A stretch of DNA of 64,000 nucleotides from the NCBI GenBank assembly GCA_963791885.1, contig CAWBUL010000006.1:1550001-1614000 (forward strand), written 5' to 3'. Each line of letters starts with the position of its first letter. The stretch's first letter is position 1. This stretch comes from CAVSUZ01 sp963791885. GTDB lineage: Bacteria; Pseudomonadota; Alphaproteobacteria; Acetobacterales; Acetobacteraceae. A model generated the notes under the pieces. It was not told where the DNA came from, did not search any database, and was given only the letters and a program-made list of their open reading frames with translations. Both the position numbers and the translations under genes were made by a program. Positions 55,618-64,000 of this stretch are shown piece after piece.

Positions 55618-58124
55618 TCCCCCCGCGTGCGACTATGCGGCTCCAGCTGCACAAGGGTTTCACCTTCGCGGACGCCGCGAAGGTGGTGCCGTATATGGCG
55701 CGGCTTGGGGTCAGCCATCTCTATGCCTCGCCAATCCTGACGGCACGACCCGGCTCGATGCATGGCTACGATGTGACCGATCCGACGCAGGTGAATCCCG
55801 AGCTCGGAGGCGAGGAGGGATTCCGCCGCCTGGTCGGCACGCTACGGATGCACCGGCTAGGGTTGATCCTGGATATTGTCCCAAACCACATGGCAGTGGG
55901 CGGGCAGAACGCCTGGTGGGTGGATGTGCTGCGTCTCGGGCAGGCCAGCCAGCATGCGCAGGTGTTCGATATCGACTGGCATCCGGACAACCCGTTGCTA
56001 CAGGGCAAGGTGCTGCTGCCGATCCTGGGCAAGCCGTACGGGGACGCGCTGGAGAGCGGCGAGATCATCGTCACCCCGGAGAGTGGCGACTGGCAGATCC
56101 GTTACTTCGACAACTGGTTTCCCGTGCGACCCGAGGATGCGGCGAAACTAACGGAACTGGGCGCGGAGGCATACGACGCCGCCGATCCGGAGGGACGCGG
56201 CCGGCTCCACCGTCTCTTGGAGCGCCAGCACTATCGGCTGGCGTTCTGGCGCACCGCCAATGACGAGATCAACTGGCGCCGGTTCTTCGACATCAACGAG
56301 CTGATCGGCGTACGAGTAGAGAAGCCCGCGGTGCTCGAGGCGACCCATGCGACCTTGTTCCGGCTGTATCGGGACGGGCTGATCGACGGAGTGCGTATCG
56401 ACCACGTCGACGGGCTCGCGGACCCAGGCGGCTATTGCCGGACGCTGCGTGCCCGGCTCCAGGAGCTAGCCCCGGATCGGCCCGCCTATATCGTCGTGGA
56501 GAAGATCTTGGGCCGTGGAGAGCAACTTCCGGCCGACTGGGGCGTGGACGGTACCAGCGGCTACGACTTCATGGACGCGATCAGCGCTGTCCAGCATGAC
56601 GCAAGTTCCGGGGAGGCGCTGGGCGCTCTGTGGCACGAGCTGACGGGGCGCCCCGCCGGTTTCGCCGCGGAGGAAGTGCCTGCGCGGCGCGAGACCCTCG
56701 CGCGGAGCTTCGTGGCTCAGTTGGAGGCTTGCGCCGGGGCGTTCCACGCGGCGGCATTGCAGAACGTGGCAACGCGCGATGCCGGGCATGCCGCAATCCG
56801 GAGCGCGCTGGTGGCGCTCCTGGCGCATTTTCCGGTGTATCGCAGCTATCCGGGGGAGCCGTCCAAGGCTGATCAGGATGCCTACTGCCGGGCCCTGGAA
56901 GGGGCGAAGGGCGATCCGGAGTTTGCCCGGATCGACGTGATCGAAATGATCATGGAGCTGCTGCGACGGCCAGAAACCCCGGCCCGCCAAAAAGCGGCGA
57001 CAATTTTCCAGCAATTGAGTGCCCCGGTAACGGCAAAATCCATCGAGGATACGGCGTTCTATCGCTACGGCCGGTTGATTTCCCGGAACGATGTCGGGTT
57101 CGACGTGGCGACCTTGGGAACGGAGCCCGACACATTTCACCGTCTGAGCGCGGAGCGGAGCCGACTGTTTCCGGGCGCGCTGCTGACCACCGCGACGCAC
57201 GACCACAAGCGCGGGGAGGATGTGCGGGCGCGGCTGGCAGTGCTGAGCGAGATGCCGGAGGAATGGGGCCAGACGCTGCGGCGCTGGGTCGCGCGGAACG
57301 CGCGCTACAGGACCGAGCGTGGGCCGAGCATGGTGGACGAGCTCATGCTGTACCAGACCCTGGTGGGGGTATGGATGGGATCTTTGGAGGGGGGGTTCGA
57401 GGAACGGATTGCCGCCTGGCAGTCCAAGGCGATGCACGAGGCCAAGCTGGAAACAAGCTGGACTTCCCCGAACGAAGCCTACGAGTCGGCTGCGCGAGAG
57501 TTCCTCCATTCGGTGCTGGCGGATGGAGGGTTCCGCGACGAAGTCACCACGCTGGTAGGGCGCATCGCCGCGGCCGGCGCGGTGAACGGGATCGCCCAGG
57601 CGCTGCTGAAGCTGACCGTCCCGGGCGTGCCGGACCTCTACCAAGGCACCGAGTTCTGGGATTTCAGTCTGGTCGATCCTGATAACCGGCGCCCCGTGGA
57701 TTTCATCGCCCGGGAGCATGCGCTGGAGGCAGGCGAGACGCCGGTGGCGCTGGCCCGAAATTGGATGGACGGGCGAGTAAAGCAGGCCGTGATCGCGACA
57801 GCATTGCGGGCGCGGGCGGAGGCGCCGGAGCTGTTCGCCGAGGGCGAATATATCCCGCTGGACGGGGGGCAGCACCTAATCGCCTTCGTCCGCCGCCACC
57901 AGAAGCGGAGTGCGGTCGTGATCGCGCCTCGGCTGGTGCTGGGAATGGTTTCGGACGGGCTGGCGATCCCCACTTCGGCCTGGGACGGGGCCTCGGTGCG
58001 GCTGCCGGATGGGCTGAGTGGCACCGTACGGAATGTGCTGACCGGGGACGAGGTGACCTTATCGGCGGATTTGCCGGCGGCGCGGGTGCTGGGCGCATTC
58101 CCGGCCGCGTTGCTGATCCCTTGA
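55614..58124 (+). CDS. treY: Malto-oligosyltrehalose synthase
   Basis: Converts the reducing-end alpha-1,4 linkage of maltodextrin to alpha,alpha-1,1, making maltooligosyl-trehalose for TreZ. An 836-residue GH13 protein with RLQLHKGFTFADAAKVVPYM, SPILTARPGSMHGYDVTDPT, LDIVPNHMAV, nucleophile D263 in GVRIDHVDGLADP, acid/base E296 in YIVVEKILGRGEQLP, and ATHDHKRGEDVRARL. The C-terminal VPDLYQGTEFWDFSLVDPDN is typical of TreY. Start GTG overlaps the malQ stop. Last gene of the operon; rpmG starts 95 bp downstream. Confidence 0.95.
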   Translation: MIPPRATMRLQLHKGFTFADAAKVVPYMARLGVSHLYASPILTARPGSMHGYDVTDPTQVNPELGGEEGFRRLVGTLRMHRLGLILDIVPNHMAVGGQNAWWVDVLRLGQASQHAQVFDIDWHPDNPLLQGKVLLPILGKPYGDALESGEIIVTPESGDWQIRYFDNWFPVRPEDAAKLTELGAEAYDAADPEGRGRLHRLLERQHYRLAFWRTANDEINWRRFFDINELIGVRVEKPAVLEATHATLFRLYRDGLIDGVRIDHVDGLADPGGYCRTLRARLQELAPDRPAYIVVEKILGRGEQLPADWGVDGTSGYDFMDAISAVQHDASSGEALGALWHELTGRPAGFAAEEVPARRETLARSFVAQLEACAGAFHAAALQNVATRDAGHAAIRSALVALLAHFPVYRSYPGEPSKADQDAYCRALEGAKGDPEFARIDVIEMIMELLRRPETPARQKAATIFQQLSAPVTAKSIEDTAFYRYGRLISRNDVGFDVATLGTEPDTFHRLSAERSRLFPGALLTTATHDHKRGEDVRARLAVLSEMPEEWGQTLRRWVARNARYRTERGPSMVDELMLYQTLVGVWMGSLEGGFEERIAAWQSKAMHEAKLETSWTSPNEAYESAAREFLHSVLADGGFRDEVTTLVGRIAAAGAVNGIAQALLKLTVPGVPDLYQGTEFWDFSLVDPDNRRPVDFIAREHALEAGETPVALARNWMDGRVKQAVIATALRARAEAPELFAEGEYIPLDGGQHLIAFVRRHQKRSAVVIAPRLVLGMVSDGLAIPTSAWDGASVRLPDGLSGTVRNVLTGDEVTLSADLPAARVLGAFPAALLIP

Positions 58125-58218
58125 CGCCGGGAGGGGGGCTGAGCATTTTCCGCCTTCCCATACAGTGGCCTCTCCGGCGTTCGCCGTTTCGGGGCAGGGC
58201 ACGAGGAAGGTTCACGCC

Positions 58219-58386
58219 ATGGCCAAGAGCAACGTTGTTGAGATCAAGCTCGTTTCGTCCGCTGACACCGGCTACTTCTACGTCACGAAGAAGAATGCCC
58301 GGACCCAGACCGGTAAGCTCGAGCTGAAGAAATACGACCCGAAGGCGCGGAAACACGTCGTGTTCCGCGAAGCCAAGATCAAGTAA
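58219..58386 (+). CDS. rpmG: 50S ribosomal protein L33
   Basis: A 55-residue ribosomal protein matching the alphaproteobacterial L33 pattern: MAKSNVVEIKLVSSADTGYF, YVTKKNARTQTGKLELKKYD, then KHVVFREAKIK. It lacks the zinc-binding CxxC pairs, so it is the zinc-independent form. AGGAAGG precedes the ATG. It is not in an obvious ribosomal operon here; the sugar operon lies upstream and a transporter 27 bp downstream. Confidence 0.97.
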   Translation: MAKSNVVEIKLVSSADTGYFYVTKKNARTQTGKLELKKYDPKARKHVVFREAKIK

Positions 58387-58413
58387 CTGGCGAATCCTGA
58401 CGACCGGCGGACC

Positions 58414-59289
58414 GTGGGGCTGGCTGCTCTTGCCCCGTTCGGGTTCGTATTCTTGTGGAGTTCGTCTTTCGTCGCGGTGCGGATCGGCCTGCGGCATCTG
58501 ACTCCGTTGCTGTTCGTTGCTATCCGACTGACCGGCTGCGCCGTCGTGCTGCTGGCGTTCATGGCTGTGCTGCGCCGTCCTTGGGGACGAGTCCGGCCGC
58601 TGTTGCATTGCGCAGTTGCCGGGGCGCTGATCAATGGAATCGGCCTGATGGCGCCGCATGTCGGGCTGACCATGACCGGAGCGGCGCCAATCGCGCTTGT
58701 GCAATCGTTGACGCCTGTGCTGACCGGGCTTGCGGGAATCGTGCTGTTGCATGAGCGCTTGCGGTCGCTCCAGTGGCTCGGGTTAGCGCTCGGCGTTGCC
58801 GGTGTGGCCCTGGTGGTGGGTCAGCAGGCGGCCCAGAGCGTCGTCCGGGTGGAGGGGATGCTGCTGGGATTCGTGGGAGTGCTGGGTCTGGCGTCCGGCA
58901 CGATCTGGTTTCGGATGTTCTGTCGTGATGTGCCGGCCCTGCCCGGAGTGACGGCCCAGTTCCTGGCGGCGTGCTTGGTCAGTTGGGTGGGAACGGCGCT
59001 ATTCGAGCGCCCATCCGTCACCTGGACCTGGAGCACCGTGGGCGCAGTGGCGTGGAATACGTGCGGCGTGTCGCTGGGCGGGATGGCGTTGTATTTCTTC
59101 ATGCTGGCGCGAGGACCGGCGGCCCGGACCACGGCGAATTTTTACATGGTGCCGGGAACGGTGGCGGTGATCAGCTGGGTGGCGCTGGGAGAGCGCCTAC
59201 CGGTGCTGGCGGCGCTGGGGATCGTCGTGGCAGGCGTGGGGTGCTGGTTGGTCTCGTCGGAGCCTTCCCGCCGGCGCGCGCAGGCGTAG
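58414..59289 (+). CDS. EamA/DMT-superfamily transporter
   Basis: A 291-residue inner-membrane protein with ten hydrophobic segments in two EamA repeats (FLWSSSFVAVRIGLRHLTPL in the first; AWNTCGVSLGGMALYFFMLA in the second). Members export amino acids, sugars or other metabolites; the substrate is unknown. Start is GTG at 58414. It follows rpmG by 27 bp on the same strand and converges on the LLM gene. Confidence 0.88.
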   Translation: MGLAALAPFGFVFLWSSSFVAVRIGLRHLTPLLFVAIRLTGCAVVLLAFMAVLRRPWGRVRPLLHCAVAGALINGIGLMAPHVGLTMTGAAPIALVQSLTPVLTGLAGIVLLHERLRSLQWLGLALGVAGVALVVGQQAAQSVVRVEGMLLGFVGVLGLASGTIWFRMFCRDVPALPGVTAQFLAACLVSWVGTALFERPSVTWTWSTVGAVAWNTCGVSLGGMALYFFMLARGPAARTTANFYMVPGTVAVISWVALGERLPVLAALGIVVAGVGCWLVSSEPSRRRAQA

Positions 59290-59315
59290 ATGCGCCGGCG
59301 CCATCAACCAATAGT

Positions 59316-60697
59316 TCAGTTCACCTGCTCCAACGTCCGATAAGAGCTTAGCGGACGCCGCAGCCCTAAATTCTCGCGCAAGGTCGCGCCCTCATACTCC
59401 GTCCGGAAAAGACCACGATCCTGCAAGATCGGTATGACGTGATCGATGAACTCGTCGAGACCGGCCGGGAGATGCGGTGGCTGGATAAGATAGCCATCAA
59501 CCGCCCGCTCCGTGAACCATTGCTCCATCTGATCGGCAATATCTTCACCGGTACCAACGATCGTCCGTTGCCCGCGGGCGCCACCGTATTTTTCGTACAT
59601 CTGGCGCACCGTCAGTGTTTCCTTGAACAGGTAGGAGTAACGCGGGTTGGTCTTGCGATCTTCGGAGGAGATGATGTGGTCGGGCAGCGGCTCGTCGACA
59701 TCGAGGTTACTCAGGTCCACGCCGCCGAGCGCGTTCGACAGAAGCTCCTTGCCGACATCCGGATGGATCAGCGACTGGAAGTAGCGCTGCTTCTCCAAGG
59801 CCTCTGCCCGTGTGCGACCGACGATCGGATTGAGCCCAGGCATAATGATAACGTCGCTCCAGGAACGTCCGAAGCGGACAGCATGATCCTTGAGCTCCCG
59901 ATAGAACGCCTGCCCCTTCTCGATATCGTGCAGCGGGGTAAAAATGACTTCGGCGATCTTCGCCGCAAGGTCCTTGCCCGTGTCCGATGCGCTCGCCTGG
60001 AAAAGAACGGGATAACCCTGCGGCGGACGCGCCACGTTCAGTGGACCGCGAACCGTGAAGTGTTTGCCCCTGTGGTTGAGGAAATGCAGCCTTGATGGCT
60101 CGAAATAGCGGCCGCAGGCGCGGTCGCGAACGAACGCATCGTCGTCGTAACTATCCCAAAGCCTCTTGACGATGCTGACGAACTCATCGGCGCGCTGGTA
60201 ACGTTCACCGTGACCGAAATGCGCGTCGCGGCCGAAATTGAACGCTTCTGACGCGTTGGAAGACGTCACGACGTTCCACCCGGCCCGGCCGTGACTGATA
60301 TGATCGAGCGAGGCAAACTTGCGTGCAATGTGATAGGGTTCGTTGTAACTTGTGGTCGCGGTGGAGACGAGGCCAATTCTTTTCGTCACCGCCGCCAGGG
60401 CCGAGAGCAGCGTCAGTGGCTCGAATAGGCCATGTATTGCGGCCAACGCGACAGACCTTCCAGATTGCCGTCGCGCGTCGCGATGGCGTCGGCGAGAAAG
60501 ACAAGGTCGAATTTCGCTTTCTCTGCGGTCTGCGCCAGCCGAACATAGTGTTCGAAATTCGTGCCGGCATCGATCTGCGAACCTTCATGCAGCCAAGCGG
60601 CGACGTGATGCCCGGTCGGGTGGAAAAAGGCCCCGAGCTTGAGAAAGCGCCGACGTTCGGGTGCTGCCATCGTCGTCTCCGCTTGGTGGTCAGTCAT
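59316..60697 (-). pseudogene. LLM-class flavin-dependent monooxygenase (NtaA/SnaA/DszA family), one-base frameshift
   Basis: FMNH2-dependent monooxygenase of the NtaA/SnaA/DszA group (nitrilotriacetate, pristinamycin IIA or dibenzothiophene-sulfone type), with substrate unknown here. The N-terminal frame (LGAFFHPTGHHVAAW, FDLVFLADAIATRDGNLEGL) breaks in RWPQYMAY at AA 60424-60425; one more base gives MAYFEPLTLLSALAAVTKRI. The rest is standard (TSYNEPYHIARKFASLDHIS, GRAGWNVVTSSN, GYPVLFQASASDTG, then FIDHVIPILQDRGLFRTEYE). 1382 nt leaves remainder 2, as one deletion predicts; corrected length is 460. The start overlaps the gntR stop by 8 bp, so the two are coupled. Confidence 0.87.
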
Positions 60698-61358
60698 CCC
60701 GGCCGCTTCGACGGGAGGTGCTTTCGCTCATTCGGCAGAAGCGCGCGGCGTTTTCGATGTGGCGCTTCATCAGTTTACGCGCCGCGGCCCCATCGCGTCG
60801 GACAAGAGCCTCATGGATCTGCTCAATCTCGGCGAAGCCGTCGAGAACCCGCTTTGACGACATGGCGCAGGCGCGGCGGATCCAGTGTACTTTGTCGCGC
60901 AGCCCAATAAGGGTCTGCTCGATGAGTTCATTTCCGGCTATGCAGTAGGACAAGTTGTGGAGGCGATTATCGAGCTCAATGAAATCCTCGGCGTCGCCAC
61001 CGAGGATTTCGGTGCCAAGCTGCTGAAAAGCACTGCTTAGCTGCTGCAATTCCCGGTCGGAGACACGCTCGGCCGTCAGCCCGATGCAATGTGCTTCAAG
61101 GATACCGCGCATCTCTGACAGGTCATCGATTTCCCGCGCCGAGAGGGCGCGCACGAACGTGCCGCTCTGTGGCGAGACTTCGATCCAGCCCTCGGTTTCA
61201 AGCCGCGCCAAGGCCGTACGAATGGGCGAGCGACCCACGCCCAGTTCCTCCGTCAGGCGCGCTTCGGAGAGCTTACCGCCTGGCGAGTAAGTGAGGTCGA
61301 TGATGCCATCTTTGATGCGGCGATAGGCACCAGAAGCGGATCTTGCCCCCTGATCCAA
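60690..61358 (-). CDS. GntR-family transcriptional regulator, FCD (FadR) type
   Basis: A 222-residue regulator. The N-terminal winged helix has LSEARLTEELGVGRSPIRTA and LARLETEGWIEVSPQSGTFV; the C-terminal FCD ligand domain has DLSEMRGILEAHCIGLTAER, FIELDNRLHNLSYCIAGNEL and the metal-site-type His in HEALVRRDGAAARKLMKRHI. FCD regulators usually respond to small organic acids and control adjacent catabolic genes. It lies directly upstream of the LLM monooxygenase gene, so it probably regulates that gene, and perhaps itself through the site at 61378-61403. Confidence 0.9.
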   Translation of the reverse strand: MDQGARSASGAYRRIKDGIIDLTYSPGGKLSEARLTEELGVGRSPIRTALARLETEGWIEVSPQSGTFVRALSAREIDDLSEMRGILEAHCIGLTAERVSDRELQQLSSAFQQLGTEILGGDAEDFIELDNRLHNLSYCIAGNELIEQTLIGLRDKVHWIRRACAMSSKRVLDGFAEIEQIHEALVRRDGAAARKLMKRHIENAARFCRMSESTSRRSGRDD

Positions 61359-61377
61359 AGGTCCCCCCAGCGGCGAT

Positions 61378-61403
61378 AAACTGGTCGACTTGTTAACCAG
61401 TTT
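61378..61403. promoter_or_regulatory. Candidate GntR/FadR-type operator
   Basis: A perfect inverted repeat, AAACTGGT (61378-61385) and ACCAGTTT (61396-61403), 20 bp upstream of the gntR start. Inside it TTGTTAACCA (61390-61399) fits the TNGT-N-ACNA pattern known for FadR-subfamily operators. Autoregulation is an inference. Confidence 0.5.
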
Positions 61404-61486
61404 GGATATTCTGGAGGGGACGTCAAGGGTGGCCGGCCGGATGTCTGCGGACTGGATTCACCGTCGTTACTTGGTCGCGATGACAA

Positions 61487-62395
61487 TCACAGCCGGAAAA
61501 AGGTCTTGGCGTTGCTATACAACCACTTATCGAGAACCGCAGGCTTCAGCGGTAGCGCGGTATATTCCTCCACCACGGCTTCCATCGGAATGCCGAACGC
61601 CTCCCAGGAGAGACCGACCATGATCTTGTCCTGCAGCAGCGAATTGCCGAACTGCAAGAACTGTTCCCAGCCCGAACCGCGTACACCAAAATATCTGGGG
61701 CGGTGCGACGCGGTGTCACAATAGAGATTCGGATGGCGCCGCAGCAATCCGACCATGTCGTTGACCCAAGGCCAACCGCCGAGTCCGGCAACGATCCGCA
61801 GCTCCGGAAAGTCCACCGCGATTTGGTCGATATGCCGCGGATGACCGAGGTCATGCGGCCGGTCATTGGCGTAGTTCATGCTGGCGTAGATGCGCACCGG
61901 AATATCCAGCTCCACGCATTTTGCGTAGAGAGGATAATATCGGCGATCGCTGGCGGGGATCATGTTGTAGAGCGAGGATACACGCAATGCGCCGAACCCA
62001 TGATCCTTCACCAGGCGCACCAGCTCCCGCACGCCCGGCATGCCGTCATGCGGGCTGATCGAGGCGAGCCCGATGAACCGCTTGGGGAACTGCGCGAGAA
62101 TATCGGCGATCGTCGCATTGCTCGCACGCAGAACGCCCACTTCCACACCGGCACGATCCATCAGGCGGACGAAATCAGGGATGGACATTCCGTGCGACTC
62201 ACCCGGATCGGGGGCGCCCGCACCCTCACCGCGACGAGAAAAGATGCGCTCATAGTTGGAAAAGCCATGGCCGGGCGGCGGCGGCAGGCGTTCCGGATCG
62301 CCGAATCCCGGCGGGTGAGTTGCCGCTTCCTGCTTGCGCGGCGTGCCGTTTTCGTCAGGCGGAAGGTCGCATTCCAGGTCTATAACTTTGCGCAT
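61487..62395 (-). CDS. Amidohydrolase-family TIM-barrel protein
   Basis: A 302-residue protein of the amidohydrolase-2 (ACMSD-like) group: DFVRLMDRAGVEVGVLRASN, FIGLASISPHDGMPGVRELV, then GFGALRVSSLYNMIPASDRR, IVAGLGGWPWVNDMVGLL and NLYCDTASHRPRYF. The usual HxH at the N-terminal strand is replaced by DLECDLPP, and the GG.WPW segment lacks a clear His, so metal binding and activity are uncertain. It is probably part of the catabolic group with the LLM and GntR genes (128 bp upstream of gntR) and divergent from the ABC transporter. Confidence 0.8.
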   Translation of the reverse strand: MRKVIDLECDLPPDENGTPRKQEAATHPPGFGDPERLPPPPGHGFSNYERIFSRRGEGAGAPDPGESHGMSIPDFVRLMDRAGVEVGVLRASNATIADILAQFPKRFIGLASISPHDGMPGVRELVRLVKDHGFGALRVSSLYNMIPASDRRYYPLYAKCVELDIPVRIYASMNYANDRPHDLGHPRHIDQIAVDFPELRIVAGLGGWPWVNDMVGLLRRHPNLYCDTASHRPRYFGVRGSGWEQFLQFGNSLLQDKIMVGLSWEAFGIPMEAVVEEYTALPLKPAVLDKWLYSNAKTFFRL

Positions 62396-62569
62396 CTTTC
62401 GGTTCCTTGGTGTGATGGATCAGCGTTGCAGTGCATGATGCCGATAGCAGCATCGAATGCCTGAAATAGGTGCATTAATTGCAGTTGCGAGCGTCGGAAT
62501 CTCGCTTGACACCGGTCCGGATATTGCCTCCAACACATCTGGCGCTGCTGTGCCCATAGGGGAATAATT

Positions 62570-63313
62570 ATGTGGGACTGGAGCACATTTTTCCATTACC
62601 TCCATAGTCCGTACCTGATCACGGGTGCCGGTATTTCGCTTGGGCTTTCGATCGGTGCGATGGCCATCGGTCTCGTCTGCGGCCTGGCCGCGGCGCTGAT
62701 GCGAATGTCGCACAATCCGCTGATCCGGCAGCCGGCGACGTTCTACATATGGTTGTTCCGCGGCACCCCAGTGCTCGTGCAACTGATCATCATCTATACC
62801 GGACTTCCCCAATTGGGCATTAAGCTGAGTGTGTTGTCGTCGGCGCTGCTCGGCCTAGGCGTCAACGAGGGTGCCTACCTAGCCGAGATCATCCGCGCCG
62901 GCATATCGGCGGTCCCGCGCGGACAGTTTGAGGCGGCGCGGTCGATCGGAATGACCCGCACGACCACGATGCGGGTCGTTGTCATGCCGCAGGCATTGCG
63001 GATCATCATACCCCCGCTCGGGAACTCCTTTAACGGTCTGATGAAGACGTCATCGTTGGCATCCGTCATCTCCATGAACGAATTGCTGCGCCGCACAGAG
63101 CTACTGATCCAGGTGCAGTTCAAGGTGCTTGAGATTTTCGTGGATGCGGCGATTTTCTACCTTGTGCTGACGACGCTATGGGGTTTCGTGCAGCGGCGGC
63201 TTGAGGCGCATTTCTCGCGTTCGGTGACCGCCTCCAGCAGATCGCGCCAGCCGGCCCCTGAGGCGAAGATACTGGAACTCACCGACGCGGTGGTGTCCCA
63301 TGATGCCACCTGA
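62570..63313 (+). CDS. Polar amino acid ABC transporter permease
   Basis: A 247-residue HisMQ/GlnP-type permease. The conserved loop is EAARSIGMTRTTTMRVVVMPQ, with GVNEGAYLAEIIRAGISAVP before it and KTSSLASVISMNELLRRTEL after. Several membrane segments are visible. Substrate is probably an amino acid or related polar compound. Its stop overlaps the start of the ATPase gene. A substrate-binding protein gene is not in the window; it may lie beyond the right edge. The 174 bp to the divergent amidohydrolase gene hold the promoters. Confidence 0.9.
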   Translation: MWDWSTFFHYLHSPYLITGAGISLGLSIGAMAIGLVCGLAAALMRMSHNPLIRQPATFYIWLFRGTPVLVQLIIIYTGLPQLGIKLSVLSSALLGLGVNEGAYLAEIIRAGISAVPRGQFEAARSIGMTRTTTMRVVVMPQALRIIIPPLGNSFNGLMKTSSLASVISMNELLRRTELLIQVQFKVLEIFVDAAIFYLVLTTLWGFVQRRLEAHFSRSVTASSRSRQPAPEAKILELTDAVVSHDAT

Positions 63314-64000
63314 TGCCACACCGCAATGGATGGTCGAGGCGAGGGGCATCCACAAATTCTTCGGCAGCAATCACGTGCTGCGCGGCGTCGATATGTCGGT
63401 GGCTCGCGGCGAGGTGGTGGTCGTTGTTGGCCCCAGCGGCAGCGGCAAGAGCACTTTCCTGCGAACGCTGAACCAACTCGATGCGCCCGACAAAGGCACC
63501 GTGACGATCGACGGGACGCTGCTGGGTTATCGCACCGGCAGCAATGGGCGCATGATCGCCGTGTCCGATGCAGTGTTGTCGCGGCAGCGGCAGCATGTCG
63601 GCATGGTGTTCCAACAGTTCAATCTGTTCAGTCATATGACCGCTCTGGAAAACATCATGTCCGGGCCGGTACAGGTCCTGCATCGCGCCAAAGCAGAAGC
63701 AGCGCAAGACGCGCAACAGCTGCTGGAGCTGGTGGCGCTGGGGGACAAGGGGCAATTCTATCCAGAGCAGCTCTCCGGCGGGCAACAACAACGTGTTGCC
63801 ATCGCTCGATCCCTGGCAATGCATCCCAAGGTGATGCTGTTCGACGAACCGACTTCCGCGCTGGACCCGGAGATGGTCGCGGAGGTTCTGCAGGTGATGC
63901 TGGACCTGACCCGGCGGGGGATGACGATGATCATCGTGACACATGAAATCCAGTTCGCCAACAAGGCGGCAGACCGCATTGTTTTCATGGAAGGTGGCGA
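63300..64000 (+). CDS. Polar amino acid ABC transporter ATP-binding protein, truncated by window edge
   Basis: The first 233 residues of a GlnQ-type ATPase, open at the right edge. Walker A is GPSGSGKST (44-52), Q-loop FQQFNLFSHMT, signature LSGGQQQRVAIARSLA, Walker B VMLFDEPTSALDPEM and the H-loop VTHEIQFANKA. The start ATG at 63300 (a second follows at 63303) overlaps the end of the permease gene. GlnQ-type ATPases normally have about 240-265 residues, so only the C-terminal tail is missing. Confidence 0.92.
   Translation, partial: MMPPDATPQWMVEARGIHKFFGSNHVLRGVDMSVARGEVVVVVGPSGSGKSTFLRTLNQLDAPDKGTVTIDGTLLGYRTGSNGRMIAVSDAVLSRQRQHVGMVFQQFNLFSHMTALENIMSGPVQVLHRAKAEAAQDAQQLLELVALGDKGQFYPEQLSGGQQQRVAIARSLAMHPKVMLFDEPTSALDPEMVAEVLQVMLDLTRRGMTMIIVTHEIQFANKAADRIVFMEGG

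Noticed and set aside
56466..57875. A 469-residue minus-strand frame opposite treY
   Set aside because: Antisense to treY in GC-rich DNA; composition is shadow-like and no domain is visible.
1..64000. CRISPR array, rRNA operon or prophage
   Set aside because: No regularly spaced short repeats, no rRNA-like sequence and no phage structural genes were seen while reading both strands.

Overview
The window is about 64 kb of GC-rich chromosomal DNA from an alphaproteobacterium. The evidence is a 5-aminolevulinate synthase (Shemin-pathway haem synthesis), an NDUFS4-type complex I accessory subunit, and many Liv-type amino-acid transporters. The gene content fits Rhodospirillales, probably Acetobacteraceae, but that placement is an inference from family resemblance and was not computed.

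Layout. 1-7000 (minus strand): hemA cut by the window edge, tRNA-Arg, NDUFS4, tRNA-Pro, a DUF192 protein, a large WcbI-TPR-AlgJ fusion protein, ettA and tRNA-Asn. 7123-11880: a complete Liv ABC transporter operon (livKHMGF). 11881-20464: an accessory island of lower-GC genes (two HNH-type proteins, an SDR oxidoreductase, a small secreted protein) invaded by four insertion sequences. One HNH gene is split by both an IS630 and an IS5 element; a second IS630 element is itself split by an IS21 element. 20465-32379: housekeeping and metabolic genes (uronate-dehydrogenase-like protein, amidase, Hsp70-like protein, holC, pepA, tsaC, a YgjP peptidase, a radical-SAM/DUF4130 pair, an aminotransferase). 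32385-37323: a second Liv system with a LivM-LivG fusion and a divergent livK. 37371-40899: an L,D-transpeptidase-like gene, ribA, an OmpR-type regulator and xth. 41033-58124: seven stop/start-overlapped genes of alpha-glucan and trehalose metabolism (glgE, treS-mak, glgB, glgX, treZ, malQ, treY). 58219-64000: rpmG, an EamA transporter, then a catabolic-looking group (LLM monooxygenase, GntR regulator, amidohydrolase, polar amino-acid ABC transporter) running off the right edge.

How the genes fit together. The 17-kb sugar operon contains the GlgE route (trehalose to maltose to maltose-1-phosphate to glucan to branched glucan) and the reverse TreY/TreZ route back to trehalose, with GlgX and MalQ trimming chains. 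That arrangement looks like a closed trehalose/glucan cycle. The two Liv systems and the right-edge ABC transporter point to heavy use of amino acids or amides.

Quality warning. At least ten single-base indels interrupt otherwise well-conserved frames (ettA, both livK genes, livMG, glgX start, malQ twice, the LLM gene, and the split IS630 transposase twice). Each changes gene length by exactly the expected remainder of three. Sequencing or assembly error is the simplest explanation, so those genes are marked as frameshifted rather than as proven pseudogenes.
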